This document shows positions 18,031-28,075 of a DNA stretch of 50,949 nucleotides, in pieces. Position 1 is the stretch's first letter. Each line of letters starts with the position of its first letter. The notes under the pieces were generated by a model. The model ran no database searches, was not told where the DNA came from, and saw only the letters and a program-made list of their open reading frames with translations. The position numbers were made by a program, and so were the translations under genes. Source of the DNA: Candidatus Neomicrothrix sp. UBA881 (lineage in GTDB: Bacteria; Actinomycetota; Acidimicrobiia; Acidimicrobiales; MedAcidi-G1); contig DBFL01000028.1 of NCBI GenBank assembly GCA_002294285.1, positions 1 to 50,949 of the forward strand, read 5' to 3'.

Positions 18031-19443
18031 GTGGAAAATGTTCTCGCTAGTCGCTATGCAAGCCAGGAAATGGTGGATATCTGGTCAGCCGAATCGCGAG
18101 TAATTCTCGAACGAGAACTATGGGTTGCTGTACTAAAAGCACAAAAAGAGTTTGGAATTGAAATTGATGATCAGGTAATCAAGGACTATGAATCAGCCAT
18201 TCATAAAGTCGATTTGGGTTCGATTCGAAAGCGAGAAGAAATTACTCGTCATGATGTTAAAGCTCGCTTAGAAGAATTCTCTGAATTAGCTGGACATCAG
18301 CATGTCCATAAAGGGATGACATCTAGAGATTTGACAGAAAATGTCGAACAGTTACAAATTAAAAAAAGCTTAGATTTAGTTTTAGATTTGGTTGTAGCCT
18401 CATTGAGCAGATTGGGACGTCTTGCTGCTGAAAATTCTTCATTGATGTTAACGGGACGTACACACAATGTTGCAGCACAGCCAACGACTCTTGGTAAAAG
18501 ATTTGCTAATACAGCAGAAGAACTTATCAATGCTTATAACAAGGCAAATTTTTTATACAATCATTTTCCACTTAGAGGACTTAAAGGTGCTGTAGGCACT
18601 CAACAAGATTTGTTGGACTTATTTGAAGGCAACTTTGAAAAAGTAGATCTGATTGAAAAGCGTTTAGCAGAAATTCTGGAATTTGATGAGATTTTAGACT
18701 CTGTCGGTCAGGTGTACCCGCGGTCACTGGATTTTGAAGTTATTGCTGCATTAGTTCAGATCTCTAGTGCACCTGAAAACTTTTCTAAGACAATCAGATT
18801 AATGGCTGGACATAATTTACTTTCAGAAGGTTTCCAAGAGGGACAAGTTGGTTCATCAGCTATGCCTCATAAGACAAATACACGAACCTCTGAGAGGATA
18901 AGCGGTCTTTCAGTGATACTTAAGGGTTATTTGTCAATGTTTGGTGGTTTAGTAGGTGATCAGTGGAATGAAGGAGATGTAAGTTGTTCTGTTGTTAGAA
19001 GAGTTGCTTTACCAGACTCATTTTTTACCATTGATGGCTTGTTTCAATCGTTTATAACCGTGCTTGACGAATTGGTTCCATTTCCAGAAGTTATTGAGAA
19101 AGAGTTACTAGAAGAACTTCCATATCTGTCGACTACGCGACTTCTTATGGCTGCTGTACAGAAAGGAGTCGGTAGGGAGACTGCTCATGAGATTATTAGT
19201 GAACATGCTAGAAAATCGGCGGCATCTAGAAGAGAGGCTTCAGCTGATTTAGATTTTGTATACCTCCTTGCTAATGATGACAGATTTCCATTGGAAGAAA
19301 ACGAAATAAATCAATTGTTTAATCAGAGAGAAGTCTTGATAGGTAATGCCCCGAATCAAGTTCAGTCGGTTGTAGAAAAAATTGCAGACATAGTTACACA
19401 TAGACCTTTAGCGGCGTCTTATAAACCAGAACCAATTATTTGA
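18031..19443 (+). CDS. purB: Adenylosuccinate lyase
   Basis: 470 residues from GTG 18031 (MENVLASRYAS, the usual N-terminus); a TTG two codons earlier (18025) is the alternative, and neither has a strong ribosome site. The fumarase/aspartase-superfamily signature is GSSAMPHKTN with the catalytic Ser, and the substrate motifs TSRDLTENV and TGRTHNVAAQPTTLG are present. It removes fumarate from adenylosuccinate and from SAICAR, so it works in both AMP and IMP synthesis. It follows purA after 73 nt. Confidence 0.95.
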   Translation: MENVLASRYASQEMVDIWSAESRVILERELWVAVLKAQKEFGIEIDDQVIKDYESAIHKVDLGSIRKREEITRHDVKARLEEFSELAGHQHVHKGMTSRDLTENVEQLQIKKSLDLVLDLVVASLSRLGRLAAENSSLMLTGRTHNVAAQPTTLGKRFANTAEELINAYNKANFLYNHFPLRGLKGAVGTQQDLLDLFEGNFEKVDLIEKRLAEILEFDEILDSVGQVYPRSLDFEVIAALVQISSAPENFSKTIRLMAGHNLLSEGFQEGQVGSSAMPHKTNTRTSERISGLSVILKGYLSMFGGLVGDQWNEGDVSCSVVRRVALPDSFFTIDGLFQSFITVLDELVPFPEVIEKELLEELPYLSTTRLLMAAVQKGVGRETAHEIISEHARKSAASRREASADLDFVYLLANDDRFPLEENEINQLFNQREVLIGNAPNQVQSVVEKIADIVTHRPLAASYKPEPII

Positions 19444-19457
19444 GGTAATTTTCTTTT

Positions 19458-20006
19458 ATGGATAAAGATGGATTGATCGCTCATTTGAAAAAGTTTTCGA
19501 TCCAAGAAGGTGATTTTGTTTTAAAGTCAGGGCGTAAAAGCGACTGGTTTTGTGATGCCAAACAAACAATTTGCAGACCTGAGGGAATGTTGTTGGTAGC
19601 CCAAGCTGCTCTTGAAGTTATACCTGAGAATGTTCAAGCAATTGGTGGATTAACTGCGGGCGCAGATCCAGTTGCATTTGGAATTGCTGCTGCTGCTGCT
19701 AGAGATGGAAGGTTTTTACGTTCCTTTAGTATTAGAAAGGAATCGAAAGATCATGGTGTTAAAGGCAGGCTGGCTGGTGCTTTAGAGTTAAACGATCGGG
19801 TGGTTATTTGTGAAGATACTGTCACAAGGGGAACTTCTCCTCTTGAAGCCGCAAGAGTAGTACGAGAACTTGGTGGGGTGCCGGTGATGATTATTGCGGT
19901 TGTTGATCGGGGGGGCACTTGTGCTTCAGAGGCTGAAAAAGAGGGTATTTCTTTTCATGCTTTAATTTCAGCCCCAGAATTAGGGTTTAATTACGAAAAT
20001 CAATAG
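19458..20006 (+). CDS. pyrE: Orotate phosphoribosyltransferase
   Basis: 182 residues, ATG 19458, 14 nt after purB. N-terminal LKSGRKSDWFCDAKQ matches the SG-S-Y/F-D region, and the PRPP-binding loop is VVICEDTVTRGTSPLEA. The flexible catalytic loop contains RKESKDHGVKGR with the expected Lys and His. It converts orotate and PRPP to OMP in pyrimidine synthesis. Placement after purA-purB groups purine and pyrimidine steps. A general phosphoribosyltransferase is the only alternative and is less likely given the RKExKDHG loop. Confidence 0.9.
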   Translation: MDKDGLIAHLKKFSIQEGDFVLKSGRKSDWFCDAKQTICRPEGMLLVAQAALEVIPENVQAIGGLTAGADPVAFGIAAAAARDGRFLRSFSIRKESKDHGVKGRLAGALELNDRVVICEDTVTRGTSPLEAARVVRELGGVPVMIIAVVDRGGTCASEAEKEGISFHALISAPELGFNYENQ

Positions 20007-20041
20007 CTGTATTTCCAATACATCTCGTAGGCTTAAACCTT

Positions 20042-21445
20042 ATGCCGTATCTACCTACTGCCGCTTATTCCATTTATCTAAAAGTAGAACTTCAAAATGT
20101 CCCAAATACTTTGGGGAGGTTTGCTACAGCTGTTGGAGAGGCTGGCGCGAATATTGTTTCAATGGGTGGGTTTGATGTCAGGGGTGAAATATTAACTAAT
20201 GATGTTGTAGTGAATTGCAGAGATGAAGATCATGTTGATTCGGTTATTTCACATATAAAACAATTAGAAGGTGTTGAGTTGCTGTCTTGGCATGATCGAA
20301 CATTTGAGATGCATAAGGGCGGAAAAATAGAAGTTTTACCTCTAACAGAAATTTCTGATAATCATGATCTTTCAATGGCTTATACGCCGGGTGTGGCAAG
20401 GGTCTGCATGGCTATTCATGAAGATCAATCCCGAGTTCATGATCTGACGATTAAGAAAAATACAGTTGCCATAGTTACCGACGGGACAGCAGTTCTCGGA
20501 TTAGGAGATATAGGACCTGAAGCATCTTTACCTGTAATGGAAGGAAAGGCTTTACTGTTCAAAGAATTTGCTGGGGTAGATGCTTTTCCAATTTGTTTAG
20601 ATGTAAGTGATTCGTATGAGATAATTGAAGCAGTTAAAAAATTAGCGCCTTCTTTTGGAGGAATAAATTTAGAAGATATTGCTGCGCCTGCAGCATTTGA
20701 AGTTGAAGAAGCTTTACAAGAAGCTCTTGATATTCCGGTTTTTCATGATGATCAACATGGAACAGCTGTAGTTACTCTTGCCGCTCTTTGGAATGCACTC
20801 CGTTTGACTGGTAAAAATATTGAAAATCAGTCTGTTGTAATTGCAGGTATGGGTGCCGCAGGAGTCGCTGTGGGAAAAATATTGATTGGTGCTGGAGTTG
20901 GAGAGATAGTAGGTGTTGACCGAACGGGCTCTGTTTATAAAGGAAGAGACAATTTAAACGTTGCTAAAGAATGGTTTGCTGAGAACACAAATCCAGATAG
21001 AAAAATGGGCACTTTGAATGAAGTTATTAAGGGGTCAGATATTTTTATAGGTCTAAGTGGACCAGGGCTGATCGATGCTAGCGATCTTAGGAATATGGCT
21101 TCAGATCCTATTGTTTTTGCAATGGCTAACCCAGATCCTGAAATTCGTCCTGAAGAAGCTGATGGTCTTGCAGCTGTGATGGCAACCGGAAGAAGTGATT
21201 ATCCGAATCAAATTAATAATGTTTTGGCTTTCCCTGGTATTTTTCGAGGTGCTTTAGATGTAGGTGCAACTGAAATTACTGAAAATATGAAATTATCTGC
21301 AGCGCAAGCGATAGCAGATTCAATTTCTGAAAAAGAACTAAGTCCGGAGTTTATTGTTCCCTCGGTTTTTGATAAGTCAGTGCCTTATAAAGTTGCCGAT
21401 GCTGTTGCAAAAGCTGCAGTTGCTGACAATGTTTGTCGTAATTAA
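20042..21445 (+). CDS. NAD(P)-dependent malic enzyme with N-terminal ACT domain
   Basis: 467 residues. Residues about 8-85 form an ACT-type ligand-binding domain (LKVELQNVPNTLGRFATAVG, ending near VELLSWHDRT). The malic enzyme domain follows, with AYTPGVARVC, DGTAVLGLGDIGPEASLPVM, metal and substrate residues around DDQHGTA, and the Rossmann motif GMGAAGVAVGKI. It decarboxylates malate to pyruvate with NAD(P)H formation. An ACT domain suggests allosteric control by an amino acid or related ligand, a combination known in some bacterial malic enzymes. It lies 35 nt after pyrE. Confidence 0.93.
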   Translation: MPYLPTAAYSIYLKVELQNVPNTLGRFATAVGEAGANIVSMGGFDVRGEILTNDVVVNCRDEDHVDSVISHIKQLEGVELLSWHDRTFEMHKGGKIEVLPLTEISDNHDLSMAYTPGVARVCMAIHEDQSRVHDLTIKKNTVAIVTDGTAVLGLGDIGPEASLPVMEGKALLFKEFAGVDAFPICLDVSDSYEIIEAVKKLAPSFGGINLEDIAAPAAFEVEEALQEALDIPVFHDDQHGTAVVTLAALWNALRLTGKNIENQSVVIAGMGAAGVAVGKILIGAGVGEIVGVDRTGSVYKGRDNLNVAKEWFAENTNPDRKMGTLNEVIKGSDIFIGLSGPGLIDASDLRNMASDPIVFAMANPDPEIRPEEADGLAAVMATGRSDYPNQINNVLAFPGIFRGALDVGATEITENMKLSAAQAIADSISEKELSPEFIVPSVFDKSVPYKVADAVAKAAVADNVCRN

Positions 21446-21458
21446 GAGTTAATGAAAA

Positions 21459-22190
21459 TTGAAATTACAACATGTTGATTTTCAAGGTATAACTTTCGAT
21501 CTTTGGAACACTCTTTTGGTTAGTGAACCAGGTGGTGTTGAAGTTAGACAGTCTTTTTGGCAAGAAGTGATTGATGAAAGAGGATTGAATATTTCTTCTG
21601 ACCTTCTGCTATCTGTTCTTGAAATGCTTCCAGTCCGATTCGATGTTGAATGGCGAGCTGGCCGTCAATACACAGCCAAAGAAGCATTAGAAGATGCTTT
21701 CAATGTTTTTGGACAAGAAATCACAGATGAAGATCGTGAGGTTTTAGCTGAAACCTTTGATAAAGCTTCTTTTGCCCTCGAAGTAAATATTGTTGAGGGA
21801 GCGGATCAAGTTTTGGCTTATTTAGTCAAGAAAGGTATTAAAACTGCAATAGTGAGTGATACATCATTGTCAGCTGGTCGACATTTGAGGTTTTACTTGA
21901 AAAAGTTTGAAGTAGACCATCACATAACTTCTTTTGCCTTTTCAGACGAAGTTGGGGTTTATAAACCTGACAAAAAGATTTTTCACCATGCACTAAAAGG
22001 AATGGGTGAGATTAATCCAATTAATGCTGCCCATATAGGTGATTTGAAAAGAACAGACGTTGCGGGAGCTAGAAATATTGGAATGACAAGTGTCAGGTTT
22101 AGAGGTGCGAATGACGATCAAGAGGATGAATTGGAGGCAGATTTTGTCATAGATCATTTGTCTGAACTGCCTTCTGTATTGAATTTATGA
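21459..22190 (+). CDS. HAD-superfamily hydrolase
   Basis: 243 residues from TTG 21459; the nearby ATG at 21452 is in another frame and closes after nine codons. HAD motif I is FDLWNTLL, motif II IVSDTS, motif III the Lys in YKPDKKIF, motif IV HIGDLKRTDVAGA. In motif I the usual second Asp (DxD) is Trp, as in haloacid-dehalogenase-like members. A helical cap sits between motifs I and II (C1 type). Substrate unknown. It ends on the base before the convergent phosphatase gene. Confidence 0.85.
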   Translation: MKLQHVDFQGITFDLWNTLLVSEPGGVEVRQSFWQEVIDERGLNISSDLLLSVLEMLPVRFDVEWRAGRQYTAKEALEDAFNVFGQEITDEDREVLAETFDKASFALEVNIVEGADQVLAYLVKKGIKTAIVSDTSLSAGRHLRFYLKKFEVDHHITSFAFSDEVGVYKPDKKIFHHALKGMGEINPINAAHIGDLKRTDVAGARNIGMTSVRFRGANDDQEDELEADFVIDHLSELPSVLNL

Positions 22191-22994
22191 TCAGTCTGTT
22201 AAGAGAAAGTTTTTCAGTTTTTTAACTCTTTCGTCACTGATTTTTAGACCATTAAGCCTAAAGTTGTCCCAGTTTCCAAAATTTTTCTTAACCTCATCAA
22301 ATACTGAAGTGATAAAGTTCTCTTTGGCGTATAGAAGTGACTGAGCTATTTCCATACGTTCTTCAATAAGTGTTTCGGAACTGTTTTCAGTGGTTTCAAC
22401 CAGATGATCTCTGATCTGTTTTTCTTTTAGCTGCATTTCTTTTTCACGTAGTTTATTTGTCAGTAAGTAATCTTCAATAATCACAGATTCATCTACATCA
22501 AGAATTCCGAGCAGAAAAGCGGAGACAATTCCTGTCCTGTCTTTGCCTGCTACGCAATGGAAAAGTAGAGGAAAATTGTCGGGGTTAGTTAATGATTCAA
22601 AAACTGGTATGTAAGAGTCAAGCTTTTCCGTGACTGAATTTTTGAAATATTTTTCAATAATTTTTCCTGTGATTTCAGTAGGTAGTTGCTCACCATTAAG
22701 AAAATTTGCGGCTACAGCAAATTCGTTATCGTCAGAAGACACTGAGAAATTAAGAGTTTCAACTTCTTCCAAATTCGGGGTTGGGTACTTTTCTATTTCT
22801 GAAGGCCTTCGTAAATCTATGATCGTTCTTAATCGCAGGTTTTTAAATTGTTTGAAATCTTCCTCTCCCAATTCGCTTAAATGACCACTGCGAAATAGAT
22901 ATCCGGTTTTTACTTCCATACCAGTTTGAGTTTTGTTACCGCCTAAATCTCTCAGATTGGCATTTGGGACGATAATATTCGGGTTGTGATCCAC
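22191..22994 (-). CDS. Tyrosine/dual-specificity protein phosphatase, MptpB-like
   Basis: 267 residues, GTG start (MDHNPN). The P-loop HCVAGKDRTGIVSAFLLG has the CxxGKDRTG form typical of the MptpB / lipid-and-protein phosphatase group, with Cys as nucleophile and the GKDRT basic residues. Upstream NLRDLGG and YLFRSGHLSEL are the family's N-terminal motifs. Mycobacterial relatives act on phosphotyrosine, phosphoserine and phosphoinositides. The long helical insert with many charged residues (about 170-220) resembles the lid of MptpB. Partner unknown. Its TGA is back to back with the HAD gene's TGA (TGATCA). Confidence 0.88.
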   Translation of the reverse strand: MDHNPNIIVPNANLRDLGGNKTQTGMEVKTGYLFRSGHLSELGEEDFKQFKNLRLRTIIDLRRPSEIEKYPTPNLEEVETLNFSVSSDDNEFAVAANFLNGEQLPTEITGKIIEKYFKNSVTEKLDSYIPVFESLTNPDNFPLLFHCVAGKDRTGIVSAFLLGILDVDESVIIEDYLLTNKLREKEMQLKEKQIRDHLVETTENSSETLIEERMEIAQSLLYAKENFITSVFDEVKKNFGNWDNFRLNGLKISDERVKKLKNFLLTD

Positions 22995-23077
22995 AATTAA
23001 ACTTTATCTAAGATGATTTGGATGATTATTAGGAAATGCAAGTTTATGCGCATTCTTGATATTGCTTCAGAAGATGA

Positions 23078-24271
<1,194 letters not shown>

Positions 24272-24272
24272 T

Positions 24273-25184
24273 ATGGGTGCTCTTGATGGGAAGGTCGCAG
24301 TTGTTACAGGTGCTGGAAGAGGCCTGGGGCGAGTTGAAGCTTTGGAATTAGCGAAGCATGGAGCGAGTGTTGTAGTCAATGATCTTGGACTGTCACGAGA
24401 CGGAATCGGATCGGACACTGAGCCGGCGGACTCTACGGTTGCTGCGATTACTGAACAGGGAGGAAATGCGGTAGCGCATTTTGGTGATATTGCTGATTGG
24501 GGGCAGTCCAAGGAGTTGATAAATACAGCTGTCGATGAATTCGGTTCTTTAGACATTTTGGTTAACAATGCAGGTTTTATTCAAGATTCGATGTTGCAAA
24601 AAATGACTGAAGAACAATTTGACTCGGTTGTAAGAGTTCATCTGAAAGGACATTTCTGCATGATGCGTCACGCGATGGGTTATTGGAGAGAAGCTTGGAA
24701 AAAGAATGGAGAAAAACCATTAGGTGGACGCATCATTAATACTTCTTCAGAAGCAGCGTTAATAGGAGCTTTAGGAACAGGGAATTACAGTGCGGCTAAA
24801 GCCGGGATTATTGCTTTAACTCTTTCGGCTGCTAGAGAATTACAACGATTCGGATGCAATGCAAACGTTTTGGTTCCAAGAGCTAGAACGCGTATGAATA
24901 TGGGTGGCCCATCAGCTCCACTTTTTGAAAAACCTGAAGCAGGTTTTGACACATATGCACCTGAGCATGTAGCTCCACTAGTTGCCTGGTTAGCGTCGTC
25001 TAGCTCTGAAAGAGTTTCGGGAAACGTCTTGCAGATTTGGGGTGGAGAACTTGTCGTTTATGAGAAGCCTCGACGCATTTTTGAAGCTTCCACAAATGAA
25101 GCATGGTCTTTTGAGGCAATAGATTCTGAGCTGGGTCCTTTTTTCTCGGATAAAGAACCAATAACTGATGGTTTCGGGATTTAA
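24273..25184 (+). CDS. Short-chain dehydrogenase/reductase, probable 3-hydroxyacyl-CoA dehydrogenase type
   Basis: 303 residues from ATG 24273, with AAAGGA six bases upstream and one base after the thiolase stop; an upstream TTG (24258) would overlap thiolase. The cofactor motif TGAGRGLGRVEA and NNAG are clear, as are catalytic Ser in INTSSEA and the YSAAKAG motif. The VVVNDLG segment and acidic insert resemble the peroxisomal multifunctional-enzyme type hydroxyacyl-CoA dehydrogenases. That reaction would feed the preceding thiolase. Substrate is inference. Its stop shares TTAA with the convergent acyl-CoA dehydrogenase. Confidence 0.87.
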   Translation: MGALDGKVAVVTGAGRGLGRVEALELAKHGASVVVNDLGLSRDGIGSDTEPADSTVAAITEQGGNAVAHFGDIADWGQSKELINTAVDEFGSLDILVNNAGFIQDSMLQKMTEEQFDSVVRVHLKGHFCMMRHAMGYWREAWKKNGEKPLGGRIINTSSEAALIGALGTGNYSAAKAGIIALTLSAARELQRFGCNANVLVPRARTRMNMGGPSAPLFEKPEAGFDTYAPEHVAPLVAWLASSSSERVSGNVLQIWGGELVVYEKPRRIFEASTNEAWSFEAIDSELGPFFSDKEPITDGFGI

Positions 25185-26296
25185 CTAGTCTTATTTGAAG
25201 CTTCTTCAGCTATCAACCTTCCTAGAGTGTTTAAGCTTTTTCCTGCACCGTCCAAAGTGTCAGCTAATTGGATAACCCATAAGAAATAACGATGAATTGG
25301 ATGTGTTGTATCTGCACCTGTTCCACCATGCAGGTGTTGAGTTGTCACCACTACTCTCTGCCCGGCTTCTGATGCCCACCATTTTGCTGAAGAGACAGCT
25401 TTGGAACATTCAAAACCTTCGTCAAGTTGCCATGCAGCCTGCAGTTGTGTGACTCTGATCCCGTCTATATCAATGTGTGCGTCTGCCGCTTGCAATGCGA
25501 CACCTTGATTTGTAGATAAGGGTCTTCCAAATTGTTCTCGTTCTGAAACATGTTGAGCGGTCATAGTCAAAGCTTCTTCACAACAGCCGAGAATGAGTGC
25601 GCAGATACCAATTTTTGCTCTTTGAGAGACTTCTTGGAAAACTATTTCACCTTTTTCATCTAAAAGGTCTTCTTCAGTTAACTCAACACCGTCAAATGAG
25701 AGGTTTCCTTGAAGTTCGAGGTTTGTAGTTTCGACTGTTTTTGTCTGCAAACCTTTTTTATCTAGAGAGATGATTGCAATTCTTTGGTTTCCATCAATAG
25801 TTATTGGGACTAGAACAGCACTGCTTAAATTACAAGCAGGGACTGCAAGCTTTTCACCTGTTATGCGCCACCCATTGCCATTGTTTTCAGTAATTAATTT
25901 TGTTGAATTTTTTTCCCGAGTCCATGCTCCTGTGAGTATTTGGTTTCCTGAGCAAATCTCTTGCAACCAATGTTCTTTTTGAGCACTTTTACCATATTTT
26001 GCTATTGCCCACGACCCAAGAATAGATGTTGCAAGAAGTGGTACAGGAGCAACTTTCCTTCCTTGTTGCTGAAGTACAAGGGAAAGTTCAACCATGCCTA
26101 AACCGAGACCCCCGTAATTCTCCGGAATAGTTATTCCTAGCAGTCCAGCATCGGCAAGTGCTTCCCACAGGTTTTTGTCGAACCTCTGATCAGTTCTTTC
26201 AACTTCAGCAACCCTGTCACTTGTTGACAGATCGTTGAAAATTGTTTTAGCGAGGTTGGACAACTCTATTTGATCTTCTGAATAGTCAAAATCCAT
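25181..26296 (-). CDS. Acyl-CoA dehydrogenase (second of a pair)
   Basis: 371 residues from ATG 26296 (MDFDYSEDQIEL), which overlaps the upstream gene's stop as TAATG. An earlier in-frame start would run into the preceding gene and is rejected. The N-terminal helical domain has GITIPENYGGLGLGMVELS, the central beta domain is shortened and divergent (no clear YITNG-type loop), and the C-terminal domain has REQFGRPLSTNQGVALQAAD and HLHGGTGADTTHPIHRYF. Divergent partners like this commonly form heteromeric dehydrogenases in actinobacterial steroid and acyl-CoA pathways. Whether it pairs with the next gene's product is inference. Confidence 0.9.
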   Translation of the reverse strand: MDFDYSEDQIELSNLAKTIFNDLSTSDRVAEVERTDQRFDKNLWEALADAGLLGITIPENYGGLGLGMVELSLVLQQQGRKVAPVPLLATSILGSWAIAKYGKSAQKEHWLQEICSGNQILTGAWTREKNSTKLITENNGNGWRITGEKLAVPACNLSSAVLVPITIDGNQRIAIISLDKKGLQTKTVETTNLELQGNLSFDGVELTEEDLLDEKGEIVFQEVSQRAKIGICALILGCCEEALTMTAQHVSEREQFGRPLSTNQGVALQAADAHIDIDGIRVTQLQAAWQLDEGFECSKAVSSAKWWASEAGQRVVVTTQHLHGGTGADTTHPIHRYFLWVIQLADTLDGAGKSLNTLGRLIAEEASNKTS

Positions 26297-27495
26297 TAGT
26301 TTTTTTTGCTTTCTGCCTGCCGGTTTGCTCTCGCCATTCCCAGACCGACCCATGCGACAATTTCTCGCATGACTTCGTTAACACCTCCGCCAAAAGTATT
26401 AATTTGGGCAGCTCGCCCCGCTTTTTCCAGGTCGCCAAATAAGACTGTTCCGTCTTGACCTGCTTTTATTCTTCCTTCTTCGCCAATTATCCCTAGTAAG
26501 CGTTCGTATATTCTTACTGCTGCTTCTGTTCCATAGACTTTTACTGCAGATGAACGGTCGGGTGTAAGTCGACCTTTTTCGACATCAATAGTCATTCGCC
26601 AATTCATAAGCTTCAGTGCTTCAAGTTCTGCATAGCAGCGTGCAAAATCGAGTTGCACCCACGGTTGATCGATTACCAGTCCACCTTCTGAAGACTCATT
26701 TTTAGTAGCCCATATCAAAGTTTCTTCGTAAAGACGAAAAGCCAAGGCGCTAGTAGCTGCGAGGCCAACTCTTTCGTGGTTTAGTTGTGTAGTGATCAGT
26801 TGCCAGCCGCTGTTGATTTCACCCAACAGATTTTCTGCTGGGACTCTTACATTGTCATAGTAAGTGCTAGTTGTTGGAACGCCGCCGACAGTATTTATTG
26901 GAGTCCAAGAAAAACCTTCTGAGTCTGTGGGGACGATAATCAGTGAAATTCCTTTATGTTTTTTTGCTTCTGGATCAGTTCTGCAAGCTAACCAGACATA
27001 GTCGGCTTCGTTAGCACCACTTGTGTAGATTTTCCCTCCGTTAATTATCCACTCATCTCCGTCTTTTATAGCTTTTGTGCGGAGAGAGGCGAGGTCAGTT
27101 CCCGCTGAGGGTTCAGAATATCCACATGCAAAAATTATCTCGCCATTTAAAATTCCTGGTAGATATTTCTGTTTTTGCTCTTTTGTGCCAAATTCTATAA
27201 TTGTGGGTCCAACTGTGTTGAGTGTCACAAATGGCATTGGACAATTTGCTCTTTGAGCTTCATCGAAAAGAATGAACTGGTCTGTTGGGGGACGCCCACC
27301 ACCGCCATACTCAACTGGCCAGCCGAGGCCCAACATTCCGTCAGTTCCCAATTGCCGGAAAATCTTTTTACGAATTTCTGAGCTTTTCTCTGCATTTCTT
27401 AGACTCTCGCGGGTTTCTTCAGTCATGATTCCCGCAAAATATTTTCGTAAGTCACCTCGTAATGCTTGTTGGGATGCTGTTTCGTTTAGTTGCAT
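26296..27495 (-). CDS. Acyl-CoA dehydrogenase (first of a pair)
   Basis: 399 residues, ATG 27495. The FAD/substrate regions are GLGWPVEYGGGGRPPTDQ, the middle-domain signature ACGYSEPSAGTDLASLRTKA and WIINGGKIYTSGANEADY, and the C-terminal GRAAQINTFGGGVNEVMREI. This matches actinobacterial FadE-type dehydrogenases of the heteromeric class. It takes two electrons from an acyl-CoA and should pass them to ETF and onward to an EtfD-type protein such as the one at 9314-11560. The following acyl-CoA dehydrogenase overlaps it by one base. Confidence 0.92.
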   Translation of the reverse strand: MQLNETASQQALRGDLRKYFAGIMTEETRESLRNAEKSSEIRKKIFRQLGTDGMLGLGWPVEYGGGGRPPTDQFILFDEAQRANCPMPFVTLNTVGPTIIEFGTKEQKQKYLPGILNGEIIFACGYSEPSAGTDLASLRTKAIKDGDEWIINGGKIYTSGANEADYVWLACRTDPEAKKHKGISLIIVPTDSEGFSWTPINTVGGVPTTSTYYDNVRVPAENLLGEINSGWQLITTQLNHERVGLAATSALAFRLYEETLIWATKNESSEGGLVIDQPWVQLDFARCYAELEALKLMNWRMTIDVEKGRLTPDRSSAVKVYGTEAAVRIYERLLGIIGEEGRIKAGQDGTVLFGDLEKAGRAAQINTFGGGVNEVMREIVAWVGLGMARANRQAESKKN

Positions 27496-27544
27496 AGGTT
27501 TAAAAAATGTTAAGAGTAATTACAAATAAATGTTAGAAAAATTG

Positions 27545-27617
27545 TGGTCGGGCCCGGCATCGATCCGGGGACCTTCCGCTTTTCAGGCGGACGCTCTGCC
27601 AACTGAGCTACCCGACC
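27545..27617 (-). tRNA. tRNA-Phe(GAA)
   Basis: Read on the minus strand this folds as a complete cloverleaf: acceptor GGTCGGG/CCCGACC, D arm GCTC/GAGC, anticodon arm TCCGC-CTGAAAA-GCGGA with anticodon GAA, T arm CCCGG/CCGGG, discriminator A. The T loop is ATCGATG, slightly unusual. CCA is not encoded. It is one of three clustered tRNA genes on this strand. Confidence 0.95.
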
Positions 27618-27645
27618 GCAAACTGCGGTAAAAACTTCAGTTTTG

Positions 27646-27720
27646 CGGTCCTGACGGGATTTGAACCCGCGACCTCCGCCTTGACAGGGCGGCGTGCACT
27701 CCAAACTGCACCACAGGACC
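27646..27720 (-). tRNA. tRNA-Asp(GTC)
   Basis: Minus-strand cloverleaf: acceptor GGTCCTG/CAGGACC, D arm GTGC/GCAC, anticodon arm CCGCC-CTGTCAA-GGCGG with anticodon GTC, T arm with loop TTCAAAT, discriminator G as usual for tRNA-Asp. CCA is not encoded. The 28-nt spacer to tRNA-Phe contains a hairpin-forming GCAAACTG/CAGTTTTGC pair with one bulge. Confidence 0.95.
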
Positions 27721-27757
27721 AAAGTAACTTCATAAGCTAAGAGCTTATTGTTACTTT
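27721..27757. repeat. Compound hairpin in the tRNA-Asp/tRNA-Glu spacer
   Basis: AAAGTAAC (27721-27728) pairs with GTTACTTT (27750-27757), and inside it ATAAGCT (27732-27738) pairs with AGCTTAT (27742-27748) around the loop AAG. Fifteen base pairs in total, separated by a small internal loop, begin on the base next to tRNA-Asp. There is no T-run typical of a terminator; a processing signal in the tRNA precursor is possible. Confidence 0.5.
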
Positions 27758-27775
27758 ATGATTTATTTAGTTTTG

Positions 27776-27848
27776 CACCCCCAACGGGATTCGAACCCGT
27801 GTTACCGGCGTGAAAGGCCAGCGTCCTAGGCCACTAGACGATGGGGGC
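27776..27848 (-). tRNA. tRNA-Glu(TTC)
   Basis: Minus-strand cloverleaf: acceptor GCCCCCA/TGGGGGT (first pair G-U), D arm region TCGTCTAGTGGCCTAGGAC, anticodon arm CTGGC-CTTTCAC-GCCGG with anticodon TTC, T loop TTCGAAT, discriminator G. CCA is not encoded. It is the promoter-proximal member of the three-tRNA cluster. The 227 nt upstream, to 28075, is AT-rich, and I see no gene in it. Confidence 0.95.
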
Positions 27849-28075
27849 TCATTCCCTATAGAAGTTTTGCCACGATAGCAGAGGCTTGAGTATTAGCGTT
27901 CACTCTTTAAATTATTCTTTTATCGCCTCCAAATGAATATATTTCATCTTTCTTCTTATAGAAAATCAATAATCATGTTAATACGGCTCATCTTTATAAA
28001 TACATTTCAATATCAAAACCTGATTCTTAATTCCTCCAGAGATGTTTATTAATCATTGTTACATAAGATTACTTT

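Noticed and set aside
27510..27722. Open frame of 70 codons over tRNA-Phe and tRNA-Asp
   Set aside because: It runs through two well-folded tRNA genes and has no protein family likeness.
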